This document shows, piece after piece, positions 8,987 to 17,658 of a stretch of DNA of 64,000 nucleotides (its first letter is position 1; each line of letters opens with the position of its first letter). The translations under genes and the position numbers were made by a program. Source of the stretch: Sorangium cellulosum (GTDB lineage Bacteria > Myxococcota_A > Polyangia > Polyangiales > Polyangiaceae). The notes under the pieces were generated by a model. The model saw only the letters and a program-made list of their open reading frames with translations, ran no database searches and was not told the DNA's origin. Location of the stretch: positions 9,557,501 to 9,621,500 of the forward strand of contig NZ_CP012670.1 in NCBI RefSeq assembly GCF_004135735.1, given 5' to 3'.

Positions 8987-10537
8987 ATGTCGTCGCGCAC
9001 CGATCCGAAGGCGACCCCGCCGCCCACGGAGCTCGAGGCGATCGCGAGCCCGCTCGATCCGCCGCCCGGCGCGGGCGGCTCGCCGGAGCGATCCATGGAC
9101 GGCGTGCCCGAGGAGCTCGCCCCGGGCCACGCTCCCCCGCGGCCTCTCGGCCTGGACGACGACCGGGAGGCGGATGACGACGAGGAGGGGCTGCCCTCGA
9201 TCGCGTCCGCCAGGATCCAGGTGCGCCGCGACGAGCGCCTGGATCTGGTCATCGAGTACCTCGCCTTCGTGGCGAAGCCGATGCCGCTGTCGCTCCTCCT
9301 CGACGAGGCGCCGGCGCGGATCGTGGCCATCCTCGGCGCCGACGTCGCGTCGCTCTACCTCCTCGAGGGCGACGGCGACGAGCTGGTGCTCCGCGGCAAC
9401 GTCGGCTTCCCGCGCGAGGCGCGGGGCACGGTGCGGCTCTCGGTCGGGCAGGGCATCACGGGCATGGCCGTCGAGTGCCTGCGCCCGATCTCGGTGGTGA
9501 AGGCGGCGGAGCACGAGCGTTACCGCGCGTTCCCCGAGCTCCACGAGGAGCGGTTCCCGGTCTTCCTGGCCGCCCCGATCCTGGGCAGCGGCCGCCCGCT
9601 CGGCGCCCTGGTCGTGCAGCGGGCCGGCGATCGCGCGTTCACGGCGCGCGACGTCGAGCTCCTCATGGCCCTGACGGCGCCGATCGCGGCCGGCGCGCGC
9701 CACGCGCAGGTGCTCGACGAGCTGCGCGAGCGGCGGCGGCGCACGGGCGGGGGCACGCGCAAGGTCACGCTGCCGGGGTTGCCCGTCGTCCCCGGGCGCG
9801 CGCTCGGCGCCATCGCGGCGCTGCGGCGGCCGGCCAGCTCGTCGCTCGGCCCCCGGCACGACCACGGCGATCCGAAGCTCTTGCGGCTCGCCTTCGACAT
9901 CGCGGAGAAGGCGCTCATCGACCTCAACGCCCGCGCGGCGCGGCGCGGGATCGCGGAGGACGCGGCGTTCCTCTCGACCTATCTCCTGATGATCGGGGAC
10001 GGCCGGCTGCGCGCGCGCGCCTTCGAGCTCGCGGCCAGCGGCCGCAGCATCGCGCAGGCGCTCGGGACGGTCGCGCGCGAGGTGGCGCGGGCCGCCAACG
10101 GCATCGTCGGCGACCCGTTCTTGCAGGACCGCGCCCGCGACATCGAGGATCTCTGCGACGCGATCCTGATGCTGGCGACCCCGGACGCCCGGGCCGAGCT
10201 CCCGTCGAAGGCGGTGCTCGTGGGCGACCAGCTCACGGTCTTCGATCTCCTGATCTCCGCCCGGGCCCACCCGGTGGGCGTCGCGCTCAGCGACCGGTCC
10301 GGGCCGCGCTCGCACGTGCTCCTTCAGCTCCTGGGCGTCCCGTCGATCATGGACGTGGCGGGCGCGTTTCGCTGGGCGTCCCCGGGCGACGTCGCGCTCC
10401 TCGACGCGGACCATGGATTCCTGGTGATCAACCCGTCGCGGGCCGAGGTCGCGGCCGTGCGCGCGGCGCGCCGCAACGAGCGAGCGTCGCAGGCTCGTGC
10501 GCCGGAGGACGCCGGAGAGGACGAGCCAGCGGGCTGA
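8987..10537 (+). CDS. GAF plus truncated PEP-utilising (EI-like) protein
   Basis: About 516 residues. Order: acidic Pro-rich N-terminus, GAF domain (about 85-235, with DVASLYLLEGDGDELVL and VGQGITGMAV), then a region like the N-terminal and swivelling domains of PTS enzyme I/PtsP. GVALSDRSGPRSHV holds the Ser-His pair in the place of the phosphorylatable His, followed by LLGVPSIMDV. The C-terminal PEP-binding TIM barrel of PtsP is absent, so it cannot be a complete PEP phosphotransferase. It may be a phospho-relay acceptor or a sensor. A GTG at 8966 is an alternative start. TATGAT just upstream of the ATG looks like a -10 box, which could mean a very short leader. Confidence 0.75.
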   Translation: MSSRTDPKATPPPTELEAIASPLDPPPGAGGSPERSMDGVPEELAPGHAPPRPLGLDDDREADDDEEGLPSIASARIQVRRDERLDLVIEYLAFVAKPMPLSLLLDEAPARIVAILGADVASLYLLEGDGDELVLRGNVGFPREARGTVRLSVGQGITGMAVECLRPISVVKAAEHERYRAFPELHEERFPVFLAAPILGSGRPLGALVVQRAGDRAFTARDVELLMALTAPIAAGARHAQVLDELRERRRRTGGGTRKVTLPGLPVVPGRALGAIAALRRPASSSLGPRHDHGDPKLLRLAFDIAEKALIDLNARAARRGIAEDAAFLSTYLLMIGDGRLRARAFELAASGRSIAQALGTVAREVARAANGIVGDPFLQDRARDIEDLCDAILMLATPDARAELPSKAVLVGDQLTVFDLLISARAHPVGVALSDRSGPRSHVLLQLLGVPSIMDVAGAFRWASPGDVALLDADHGFLVINPSRAEVAAVRAARRNERASQARAPEDAGEDEPAG

Positions 10538-10559
10538 GCACCGGTCAGGACCGGTGCTC
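10536..10559. terminator. Perfect stem-loop between convergent genes
   Basis: GAGCACCGGT and ACCGGTGCTC form a perfect 10-bp stem with a CAGG loop. It overlaps the stop codon of the GAF/PEP-utilising gene and precedes the stop of the small convergent gene, so it could end both transcripts. There is no U-run, so intrinsic termination is uncertain. Confidence 0.6.
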
Positions 10560-10564
10560 GCGGC

Positions 10565-10702
10565 TCAGCTGCGGGGCTGCGCGGCGGCGGCCTGCTCGGC
10601 CGGCGCCTGGGCGTTCTGCTGCTCCTTCTTGGCGCGCCAGATCGCCAGGCGCTTGGTGTCGCGACGCTTCTTCTTGGCTCTCACTGCGGGTTTCTGCGGC
10701 AT
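10565..10702 (-). CDS. Small basic protein, 45 residues
   Basis: Starts MPQKPAVRAKKKRRDTKRLA; about a third of its first 27 residues are Lys or Arg, followed by an Ala/Gln-rich tail ending AQPRS. Base composition and the isolated position, with its own gap on both sides, suggest a real gene rather than a shadow. The basic head is reminiscent of small ribosome-associated or nucleic-acid-binding proteins, but I recognise no family. It faces the GAF/PEP gene convergently and is divergent from queD across palindromic copy 2. Confidence 0.6.
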   Translation of the reverse strand: MPQKPAVRAKKKRRDTKRLAIWRAKKEQQNAQAPAEQAAAAQPRS

Positions 10703-10749
10703 GCGCGGCGGTATAGCCGCTCGCGCCCTTCGATGGAACCCCCGTAGCA

Positions 10750-10877
10750 GCGCGCAAGGGGAGGGGCCCCTGGGGGTGCTCACCGGAGGGGCTGGAGTGC
10801 AGGCGAGCCACAACAGGGGCTCGCCGGAACGCAAGCCCCGGAGGTGAGCGCCCCCAGGGGCCCCTCCCCTTGCGCGC
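10750..10877. repeat. Palindromic element, copy 2 (35-bp arms)
   Basis: Arms 10750-10784 and 10843-10877 pair over 35 bp with a single exception, a T opposite G that is a G-U wobble in RNA. The core (GGCGAGCC/GGCTCGCC inner stem) is conserved; the outer arm sequence is unlike copy 1. It lies between the small basic gene and queD, both transcribed away from it. Confidence 0.9.
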
Positions 10878-10949
10878 CCACCCCCCGCGCGCCCACCCGG
10901 CGCCGCGGGCGTTGACGCCTCACTGCGCCCGCCCCATGACCGCTGCCCA

Positions 10950-11312
10950 ATGAACGTCCGGCTCGTGCATGAGTTCCGCTTCGAGGCCGCCCACCGCCTC
11001 CCCAGGGTCCCGCAGGGGCACAAGTGTGCCCGCCTCCATGGCCACAGCTTCAAGGTCGAGGTCGCGATCCGCGGCCCCGTGAACGAGGAGACGGGGTGGT
11101 TCATCGATTACAGCCACCTCTATGACGCCTGGGCCCCCCTCCACGCCGAGCTCGATCACAACTACCTGAACGAGGTCCCCGGGCTGGAGAACCCGACGAG
11201 CGAGGTGCTCGCCCGGTGGATCTGGGACCGGCTCGCGCCGTCCTTGCCGTCCCTGAACCGGGTCACGATCTTCGAGACCTGCGACGCCCGCTGCGAGTAC
11301 GAGGGCGACTAG
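10950..11312 (+). CDS. queD: 6-carboxy-tetrahydropterin synthase / PTPS family
   Basis: 120 residues, standard length. Zinc ligands H15 (EAAHRL), H30 and H32 (RLHGHS), catalytic C26 in GHKCARLHGH, the D69-H70 pair in ELDHNYLN and the late Glu in FETCDARCEY all match QueD. It converts dihydroneopterin triphosphate to 6-carboxy-tetrahydropterin in the 7-deazaguanine (queuosine) pathway. The mammalian-type tetrahydrobiopterin role is the alternative, but the CxxxHGH spacing favours QueD. It is followed after 4 bp by the BFD-like gene, so they are probably co-transcribed. The palindromic element lies 72 bp upstream. Confidence 0.93.
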   Translation: MNVRLVHEFRFEAAHRLPRVPQGHKCARLHGHSFKVEVAIRGPVNEETGWFIDYSHLYDAWAPLHAELDHNYLNEVPGLENPTSEVLARWIWDRLAPSLPSLNRVTIFETCDARCEYEGD

Positions 11313-11316
11313 ACCG

Positions 11317-11598
11317 ATGAAGACGCTCGTCTGCCGCTGCGAGGACGTCACCTTGCACGAGCTCGAGGCCGCGATGGACCGCGGCTACAAGGACATCGAG
11401 TCGATCAAGCGCTACACGGGCTTCGGCACCGGCTGGTGCCAGGGCAAGTGGTGCCTCGCGCTCTGCGCCCGGCTCATCGACGAGCGCGGGGGAGACATCC
11501 AGAAGCCGATCACGCCGCGCCCCCCGTACCACCCGGTCTCGCTCGCCGCGCTGGCCGGGCTCGACGATCTCGGCCTCCGCGGCGGGCGCGATCGCTAG
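11317..11598 (+). CDS. BFD-like [2Fe-2S]-binding protein
   Basis: 93 residues. Four cysteines are arranged C6-x-C8 and C41-x4-C46 (VCRCEDVT and GWCQGKWC), the pattern of bacterioferritin-associated-ferredoxin-like domains that hold a [2Fe-2S] cluster. These domains occur alone or in sarcosine and opine oxidase-type flavoproteins. The C-terminal half (KPITPRPPYHPVSL) resembles the tail that follows such domains in oxidase subunits. The partner oxidoreductase is not in the window. Its stop TAG and the stop of the convergent methyltransferase share the palindrome CTAG. Confidence 0.85.
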   Translation: MKTLVCRCEDVTLHELEAAMDRGYKDIESIKRYTGFGTGWCQGKWCLALCARLIDERGGDIQKPITPRPPYHPVSLAALAGLDDLGLRGGRDR

Positions 11599-12419
11599 AG
11601 AGGGCGCCGGGCGCTCACGCACCCGACGTTCACGGTCAGCTCGAAGACCCCCTCGGACCAGTACTTCGCGATCGCGTGGTGCAGGTACTGGAGCATCGAG
11701 TCGATGATCTCCGGCTCGAGATCGAGCATCGCCGTCGCCTCGGGGATCACCATCAGCTTCGAGATCGGGTCCTCGAGGAACGCGCGCCCGCTGTCGAACG
11801 ACACCGCGATGAGCTGGACGTCGACCTCGACCTCGTCGAACCGCGCGCCCTCGACCTCCTCGGCGATGGTCTCGAGCGTCGGGCGGCTGACGGCGGCCGC
11901 GTCGACCGCGGCGCCGAGCTCGGAGAGATCCTGCTTGAGCGCGCACTCCCGCGCGATGTCCGCGATCTCCGGGAACGAGCCGCGCAGCGGCAACGCGAGG
12001 AGCGCCTGGCCGCCCGGCACCAGGACCCGGCGCAGCTCGGCGAGGAGCAGCGCCCGCTCGCTCGGGCGGCAGACCGGGTGGAGCGTGAAGGCGTGGGTGA
12101 AGCTCGCGTCCGGGAGCGGCGCGGGCAGGGAGTCGACGAGCAGGTAGGTCGCGTTCATCCCGGAGAACAGCGCGGCCTTGGCGCGCGCGAGATCGAGCGC
12201 CGCCGCGGAGCCGTCGAGGCCCACGAGGGTCGCGCCGGGCAGCTTGTCGGCCACGATCGGGTCTGGGAAGCCGCTCCTGCAGCCGAAATGGACGATCCGA
12301 GCGGCCTCCGAGGGCAGCATCATCTCGATCGCCAGCGAGGCGAAGAACGAGAGATAGCGCGGGACGACGGCGTGCTCGAACAACACGGCGTCCGCCGGGC
12401 TCAGCGGCGGGCCGATCAT
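11595..12419 (-). CDS. SAM-dependent methyltransferase
   Basis: 274 residues. Class I motif I is VHFGCRSGFPDPIV and motif II/post I is LVGLDGSAAALDLA, followed by LLVDSLPAPLPDASF and LRRVLVPGGQALL, as in small-molecule methyltransferases of the UbiE type. The first Gly of the E/DxGxGxG loop is kept but the pattern is irregular (FGCRSG). The C-terminal part is not a standard methyltransferase tail and may define the substrate, which is unknown. The ATG overlaps the stop of the HEAT-like gene upstream, so the two form an operon. It ends on a shared CTAG with the BFD-like gene. Confidence 0.82.
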   Translation of the reverse strand: MIGPPLSPADAVLFEHAVVPRYLSFFASLAIEMMLPSEAARIVHFGCRSGFPDPIVADKLPGATLVGLDGSAAALDLARAKAALFSGMNATYLLVDSLPAPLPDASFTHAFTLHPVCRPSERALLLAELRRVLVPGGQALLALPLRGSFPEIADIARECALKQDLSELGAAVDAAAVSRPTLETIAEEVEGARFDEVEVDVQLIAVSFDSGRAFLEDPISKLMVIPEATAMLDLEPEIIDSMLQYLHHAIAKYWSEGVFELTVNVGCVSARRPL

Positions 12420-13096
12420 CACGCGACCCCGTCCTCCTCCTCCCCCTCGTACGGCGCGAGGAGGCCGAGCGCCTCCTCGGCGAGCTCGCCGATCGTGACC
12501 TCCGACGTCGCGTCGCCGCCGTCGTCCGCGAGCTCGACCGTGCGCGTGTCGCCGAGCAGCGGCTCGATCATCGAGGCGTGCGTGGGGTCGCCGATCTCGA
12601 CCAGCGTCTCGATCGCGGCGGCGACCGCGTCCGGATCCTTGTGGCCCAGGAACTGGCCGATCAGCCTGGGCACCCCCGGCTCGGGGACCTCGGCGATGAG
12701 GTACGGCAGCTCCGGGAGCGCCGGCGCCCCGACGGGCAGCCGCTTCAGCGCCCGCTCGATCCCCTGAGCGACCTCCTTGAAGCGGTCGTAGGCGAGCGAC
12801 TCGATCTCCTCCCCCGCCGCCTGCCGCGCCTCGGGGTGCTCCGAGGCGAGCACGTCGATGAGCGCGTCGATGGCGCGCGGGCCCTCGTGCTCGCCGAGCA
12901 GCGAGGCGATGCGCACCAGCCGGAGCGCCGCCTCGTCGTCGTCGCTCTCGCGCGCCGCGCCCGCGATCGCGTCCGTGAGGACGTCCAGCAGCGCGTCGCC
13001 AGGCATGGCCGCCAGGTCGTCGTGGAGCCGGCGCGCCATGCGCTCCGCGTCGAACAGCTTGTTCAGGGTCGTCTCGATGGCTTGGCGATTTTGCAC
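12419..13096 (-). CDS. HEAT-repeat-like protein
   Basis: 225 residues, almost all helical. Helix pairs such as GPRAIDALIDVLASEHPEAR and DPDAVAAAIETLVEIGD fit armadillo/HEAT-type repeats, which act as protein-binding scaffolds. The C-terminus is acidic (YEGEEEDGVA). It starts with GTG and has no signal peptide, so it is cytoplasmic. The coupled downstream gene is a methyltransferase, so this protein may present a substrate to it; that is inference only. Confidence 0.7.
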   Translation of the reverse strand: MQNRQAIETTLNKLFDAERMARRLHDDLAAMPGDALLDVLTDAIAGAARESDDDEAALRLVRIASLLGEHEGPRAIDALIDVLASEHPEARQAAGEEIESLAYDRFKEVAQGIERALKRLPVGAPALPELPYLIAEVPEPGVPRLIGQFLGHKDPDAVAAAIETLVEIGDPTHASMIEPLLGDTRTVELADDGGDATSEVTIGELAEEALGLLAPYEGEEEDGVA

Positions 13097-13204
13097 GAAG
13101 AGGAGCTATCAACAGCGCGCCGCTTCCGCAAGCCGGCAGGCAGCAAGGGCATCTTCCCCGAGAATTCCCGTCCGCGGCGGGCACGGTCGACAGATCTGGG
13201 AGCC

Positions 13205-13330
13205 GCCCGCGCCGGAGCGCGCGGCATGGGGGCTCGGCCGTGCGGGCCGCACGCATGGGGGCTCGGCCGTGCGGGCCGCATCGGGGTCGAGCGCCACCTC
13301 CGATGCGGTGGACCGCTCGATGCGGTAGAC
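13205..13330. repeat. Short tandem repeats in the HEAT/M23 divergent gap
   Basis: ATGGGGGCTCGGCCGTGCGG is repeated with a 31-bp period (about 13227-13280), and a shorter ATGCGGT-GACCGCTC unit is repeated near 13301-13334. These fill much of the 244-bp gap between the divergent genes. I see no confident promoter. Confidence 0.6.
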
Positions 13331-13340
13331 CGCTCATGGC

Positions 13341-14261
13341 ATGCGCGCGCTCGGTTCCTCGCAGGCCCGCCCGACGAGGGCGACGGTATCGCCCTCCCCG
13401 CTCGTGCGCGGCGCCGCGGCGTCCGCCCTCGTCCTTGCGCTCGGCGGCCTCGATGACCGCGAGCCGCCGCGGCCGGCGGTCGCCCCTCCGGCGGCGGCGC
13501 ACGACGCCGCGGCCACGGGGGCGCTCTGCGGGCCCCGCGCCGTGCCGGAGGGCGCCGCGTGCATCCCGCTGCCCGCGCCGGGCGCGCCGCTCCCCGAGGG
13601 CGGCGCGGTCGCGCGCTTCGGCCCCGCCGGGGCGCGCCCTGGTCCGGCTGGCGCGCGCGGCCCCGCGCAGGCGGTGGAGCACATTCCCCGCCGCCCCGAA
13701 CGCCCGGCGAGCGCCGCCGCGTACGCCTTCCCGATCGGCGCGCCGGATCAGCCGCCGGGGTTCCTGCTGGTCGAGGACGCCGCGGCCCCGGCGGCCGCGA
13801 CGTCCCCGGGGTCCCCGGCGGCCGCGATAGGCGCCGCGCGACCCGAGCCGCCGTCGTGGACCCGAGGGGTGGACATCGCGGCGACGCGGGGCGAACGGGT
13901 GGCGGCCCTGAAGCTCGAGGGCCAGGAGGGGAAGGCCGAGGTCGCCTTCGTCGGCGAGCTGTTCGGGGTCACGGTCGCCACGGTGCACGCCGTGCGCGAG
14001 GCCGAGCGGGTGCGCAAGGTCGTCGTGCTCCACGGCCACCTCGATCGCCCTGGGCCGGGCGTGGTGGCGGGCGCGCACCTCGAGGCGGGCGACGTGGTCG
14101 GGTACGCCGGCGACAGCGGCAGCCCGGGCCTGGTCCGGCTGCGCCTCGAGGCGCGTCAGCTCCGCGAGGGCGCGCGCCTCTCGGACGGCGACCCGAAGCG
14201 CCTCCTCGACGCTTCCGTGACGGTGCCCTGCGACCTGCGCAACGTGCTGCCTCGCCGGTAG
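13341..14261 (+). CDS. M23-peptidase-like secreted protein, probably degenerate
   Basis: 306 residues. The N-terminal 150 residues are Ala/Pro-rich and contain a possible signal segment (AAASALVLALGGL). The C-terminal half is like a LytM/M23 barrel: TRGVDIAATRGERVAAL, then VVVLHGHLDRPGPGVVAGAHLEAGDVVGYAGDSGS split over two strands. The HxH motif (HGH) is present, but the usual His before GVDIAA is replaced by Arg, so zinc binding may be incomplete. It may act as a non-catalytic cell-wall activator, like EnvC-type LytM domains. Confidence 0.65.
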   Translation: MRALGSSQARPTRATVSPSPLVRGAAASALVLALGGLDDREPPRPAVAPPAAAHDAAATGALCGPRAVPEGAACIPLPAPGAPLPEGGAVARFGPAGARPGPAGARGPAQAVEHIPRRPERPASAAAYAFPIGAPDQPPGFLLVEDAAAPAAATSPGSPAAAIGAARPEPPSWTRGVDIAATRGERVAALKLEGQEGKAEVAFVGELFGVTVATVHAVREAERVRKVVVLHGHLDRPGPGVVAGAHLEAGDVVGYAGDSGSPGLVRLRLEARQLREGARLSDGDPKRLLDASVTVPCDLRNVLPRR

Positions 14262-14341
14262 CCGCCCCGCGACAGGAGGCGCGCGGCCCTTCGCGACGCG
14301 GCCCTTCGCGACGCGGGACGAACGAGCCCGGGCGACGCGCG

Positions 14342-15034
14342 CTAGGGCGCGAGCTTGTAGCCGAAGCCGTAGACCGTGAGGATGTGCTCCGGCCGGTCGG
14401 GCGAGCGCTCGATCTTCTTGCGCAGCTTGACGATGAAGTTGTCGACCGTGCGGTTCGACGGCCCCGCCTCGATGCCCCAGATCTTCTGGAGGATCTCCTC
14501 GCGCGAGACCGGCTGGCCGAGGCGCTCGTGCAGGAGGCGCAGGAGCTCGACCTCGTAGAACGAGAGCTGGTCGGAGCGCGAGCCGCGCGAGACCGTGTGG
14601 GTGGTCATGTTGACCTGCACGTTGCCGATGGTGAACACCTCGACGGCCGCCTCCGCGGGCCGGGCGGCGCGGCGGAAGATGGCCCGGAGCCGGGCGATGA
14701 GCTCGCCCACGCTGAACGGCTTGGTCACGTAGTCGTCGGCGCCCGCGTCGAGGCCGCGGATCTTGTCGATCTCCTGGCTGCGGGCCGTCAGCATGATGAT
14801 CGGCACGAACGCGTCCCAGCGCCGCAGGTCCTCGCAGACCTTGAAGCCGTTGGTGTCCGGGAGCATGAGGTCGAGGAGGATCGCGTCCGGCTTCTCCTGC
14901 CGCGCGAGCAGGACGCCGTCCTTCCCCTTCGAGGCCGACGCCACCGAGAAGCCCTCGAACTCGAGGGCGTCCGTCAGCCCCAGCACGATGTGAGGCTCGT
15001 CCTCGATGATGAGAATCTTCTTGCGCGCCGCCAC
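14342..15034 (-). CDS. OmpR/PhoB-family response regulator
   Basis: 230 residues from the GTG at 15034 (VAARKKILIIEDEP). The receiver domain has the acidic pair E11/D12, phosphoacceptor D55 (LLDLMLP), T83 (MLTAR) and K105 (VTKPF). A winged-helix domain follows (about 130-230: YEVELLRLLHERLGQPVSREEIL, then a recognition helix with VDNFIVKLRKKIE and YGFGYKL at the end). It is a complete regulator that should bind DNA as a dimer. No sensor kinase is adjacent, so it is an orphan in this window. A longer reading with about 35 extra N-terminal residues has non-coding-like composition and is unlikely. Confidence 0.94.
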   Translation of the reverse strand: MAARKKILIIEDEPHIVLGLTDALEFEGFSVASASKGKDGVLLARQEKPDAILLDLMLPDTNGFKVCEDLRRWDAFVPIIMLTARSQEIDKIRGLDAGADDYVTKPFSVGELIARLRAIFRRAARPAEAAVEVFTIGNVQVNMTTHTVSRGSRSDQLSFYEVELLRLLHERLGQPVSREEILQKIWGIEAGPSNRTVDNFIVKLRKKIERSPDRPEHILTVYGFGYKLAP

Positions 15035-15139
15035 TCCGGGGCCCGGTCTTAGCACAAAACCCGGCGGGCCCCTCCAGAGCCTCGCCGGCCGGCGGGTGGT
15101 GGGGAACGCCGGCGCAGGGGAGCTCCGCGCCGGGGCCAC

Positions 15140-15181
15140 AAAAAGCGCCGCGGGGCGCGATCTCGCGATCGGGCCCCGCGC
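15140..15181 (-). terminator. Intrinsic terminator of the vWA gene
   Basis: Read on the minus strand, CGCGGGGC pairs with GCCCCGCG around a GATCGCGAGATCGC loop region, followed by GGCGC and a TTTTT run (complement at 15140-15144). It starts about 25 bp past the stop codon of the vWA lipoprotein gene and is the clearest intrinsic terminator in the window. Confidence 0.75.
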
Positions 15182-15204
15182 GCCGGGTGCTCAGCCGCTG
15201 CCGG

Positions 15205-17658
15205 CTACTCGCCGGAGCAGGAGATGTACAGCGTGGCCCCTTGCTGGGCCTTGCCCTCACCCATGAAGCGGATGATGCGCTGCTCGGTGGGCGGGCAGCC
15301 GGCGACGATGTCCGGGTTGCCGACCTTGATCGACGGGTCGATGTAGCACCACCCGTCCACAGGCTGGCCGTTCAGCAGGGCGTTGTCGTTGAGGTCCGTC
15401 CTGCACACGTCCGCCTGCTCCTGCTCGAGCTGCTGGATCTCGCACACGCAGTCCCAGCCGGAGGCCTTCGCGATGTCGAGATTGCGCACCGCTTTCTCCG
15501 CCTGGCTGTGCTCGGGGAGCACGGGGGTGCGCGCCGCCTGGTCGCAATTGCAGTTGCCGCCCGTGTTGCGCGCCTCGAGGATCAGACAGGGCGCCTTCTT
15601 CTGGTTGTCGAGCGTCAAGGTACGCGGCAGGCACTGCCCGCCGAGCACCGTCTTCAGGCGATCGATGATGGCGCCGATCGCCGGCCGGTAGCCGAAGTCG
15701 GGCGCGTTCGCGTTGTCGAGCTGCTTCGGGCACACCGAGCCGACGATGCCCTGGGCTCCGAGATCCCGGATGAGCTGCAGCTCGCGGAGGCCCGGGTAGG
15801 CCTTCGCCTTGTACTGTATCGACGTCCGATCCCCGGGCTGCGCCGGGTCGCCGTTGCCCTCCGGCCTGCACAGCGGGTTGTCGTTCAGCTCGCCCGGATC
15901 GGCGAGCCGGCAGTCGCAGCTCTGGGACTGCGTGTCACAGTCTTGCTCCTCGGGGAGATCGAAGATGCACGCGTACTGGAGATCCCCGGCGTTCGATTGC
16001 GGGATCGTGTACTCGCGGCCGTTGATCTCGTTCGAGCCCGTCTCGCTGGGCTGGACGATCCGATCGCCGGTGATCGGGTTCGCGCCCGAGCGGGGCTCCG
16101 ACGACTCGACCATGAAGGGATCCTTGGGCGGCACGTGGTTCGCGGGATCGCCGAGGATGAGCTCCCAGGTGTTGGCGTACGATCCGCCGTCCATGACCGT
16201 GGGGGGGACGCTGAGCTCATCGGCGTTCTTGAACCCGCCGACCGGCTCGCCGTCCGCGTTGAGGCCGTTCAGGAGATCGGGCTCGCCAGCCGCGTTCTGG
16301 CGCGCGATGTCCTGCCACGGCACGCCGACGATGCCGGCGAAGAAGACGAGCGCGGGATCGCGGATGCTGCTGTCGTCGTCGGTCTCGTCCAGATCCATGA
16401 AGATCGGGTTCTGGACCAGGTCGCCCCCGCGGGTCTCGATCGTCGCCTCGGTGAAGGCCTTCTTGTAGCGCTCGATCGGGTAGAGGAAGTCGAAGCCGAA
16501 CCGGCGCTTCTGATCCCAGCACCGGGAGTTGACGGGATCCTCCTCCTCGCTCAGCCGCGCGGGGTTGCCGTCCGGGCCTGTGCAGGTCGGATCCACACCG
16601 CACTCATCGGGGTGTTTCTGGTTGCACGACAAGCAGCACTTGTCGTTCGGGTCGGTCGCGCACTCCTGGCGCGGCTTCCACATTCGGAAGGAACGAGAGG
16701 TGTTCGCCACGTAATGGTTGCGCCCCTCCTCGCGGATCGAGCAATCGTTCTCGTCGGTGAGCATGATGATCGCGAGCAGGGAGCTCGGCCGGAGGAACTG
16801 CTTGCGCTGCTCCAGGACCGTCGTATCCACGTCTTTCGGGATGGCGTTGCCCTTCTCATCGACCTCGATGGTCAGGTAGGGCTCCGGATCGACGAGGAAG
16901 CGGTACACGCTCTCGAGCTGCGCCTCGAAGCCGCAGCCGGACTGCACCGTGCCCTTGACCATGTTCGCGAGCTGCTCGACCAGCGACGTGGAGTTGAGGT
17001 CAGCGTTCGTGTCGCTGCCGTCGATGTCCGCCTCGCCATCCCCCGGATCCGCCACGCCGGGCGTACCGTTGGGATCGAGCTTCTGCTCGGGGTCCCAGGC
17101 CAGGAAGCCCCGGTCGAGGTACGTCTCGAGGTCGTTGGTCCCGACGTTGTGGCCGCTGCGCGCGATGAGCCGCCCCATGTCGTTGTTCGAGAGGCTCGTG
17201 GTCTCAACCGGTGCACAGGACGTCGCGCCGTGGCCGCCGAGGCTCGAGCTGATGATGCCGATGTGGATGTCCCTGACCGGCTCGAACTCGCGCTGGAAGC
17301 CCTCGTCGCACTGGCCGGTGTTCGGATCGGCCCTCCTGGGAGCCTGCGTGCCCGCGAGGTGGATGCAGCGCGGATCCACGAGGCCCTGGACGAGGTCGGG
17401 GATCGCGCGGACGAGGATGTCCTGCTTGTCGGCCATCGAGCCCGAGTTGTCGATGGCCAGGAGGAGGTCGATCTTGTCGACCGCGCTCTGCGTCAGCCGC
17501 TCGACGATCGTCGACGTCGTGCGGGGATCGTTCGGGGCAATGGGACGATCCAGACACCCGACGGCGCTACCTGTGCCCGCGATCAGGAGGCTCGCGATGG
17601 CGAGCCTCGCCGCGCCCCTCCACGGGCGCCTCCTCTCACGCTCTGTCCGCGTCATCAT
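15205..17658 (-). CDS. vWA-domain lipoprotein, cysteine-rich
   Basis: 817 residues. The N-terminus has a basic head, a hydrophobic stretch (IASLLIAGTG) and a lipobox ending GSAVGC (Cys35), so it should be lipidated and exported. A von Willebrand A domain begins near residue 60 with a complete MIDAS start DNSGSM (D70, S72, S74). The C-terminal two-thirds is Asp- and Cys-rich, with many CxxxxC-like spacings that suggest disulphides. Large vWA lipoproteins of this kind are frequent in myxobacteria and are thought to take part in surface contact; the ligand is unknown. It is divergent from mgtE and has its own terminator. Confidence 0.85.
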   Translation of the reverse strand: MMTRTERERRRPWRGAARLAIASLLIAGTGSAVGCLDRPIAPNDPRTTSTIVERLTQSAVDKIDLLLAIDNSGSMADKQDILVRAIPDLVQGLVDPRCIHLAGTQAPRRADPNTGQCDEGFQREFEPVRDIHIGIISSSLGGHGATSCAPVETTSLSNNDMGRLIARSGHNVGTNDLETYLDRGFLAWDPEQKLDPNGTPGVADPGDGEADIDGSDTNADLNSTSLVEQLANMVKGTVQSGCGFEAQLESVYRFLVDPEPYLTIEVDEKGNAIPKDVDTTVLEQRKQFLRPSSLLAIIMLTDENDCSIREEGRNHYVANTSRSFRMWKPRQECATDPNDKCCLSCNQKHPDECGVDPTCTGPDGNPARLSEEEDPVNSRCWDQKRRFGFDFLYPIERYKKAFTEATIETRGGDLVQNPIFMDLDETDDDSSIRDPALVFFAGIVGVPWQDIARQNAAGEPDLLNGLNADGEPVGGFKNADELSVPPTVMDGGSYANTWELILGDPANHVPPKDPFMVESSEPRSGANPITGDRIVQPSETGSNEINGREYTIPQSNAGDLQYACIFDLPEEQDCDTQSQSCDCRLADPGELNDNPLCRPEGNGDPAQPGDRTSIQYKAKAYPGLRELQLIRDLGAQGIVGSVCPKQLDNANAPDFGYRPAIGAIIDRLKTVLGGQCLPRTLTLDNQKKAPCLILEARNTGGNCNCDQAARTPVLPEHSQAEKAVRNLDIAKASGWDCVCEIQQLEQEQADVCRTDLNDNALLNGQPVDGWCYIDPSIKVGNPDIVAGCPPTEQRIIRFMGEGKAQQGATLYISCSGE

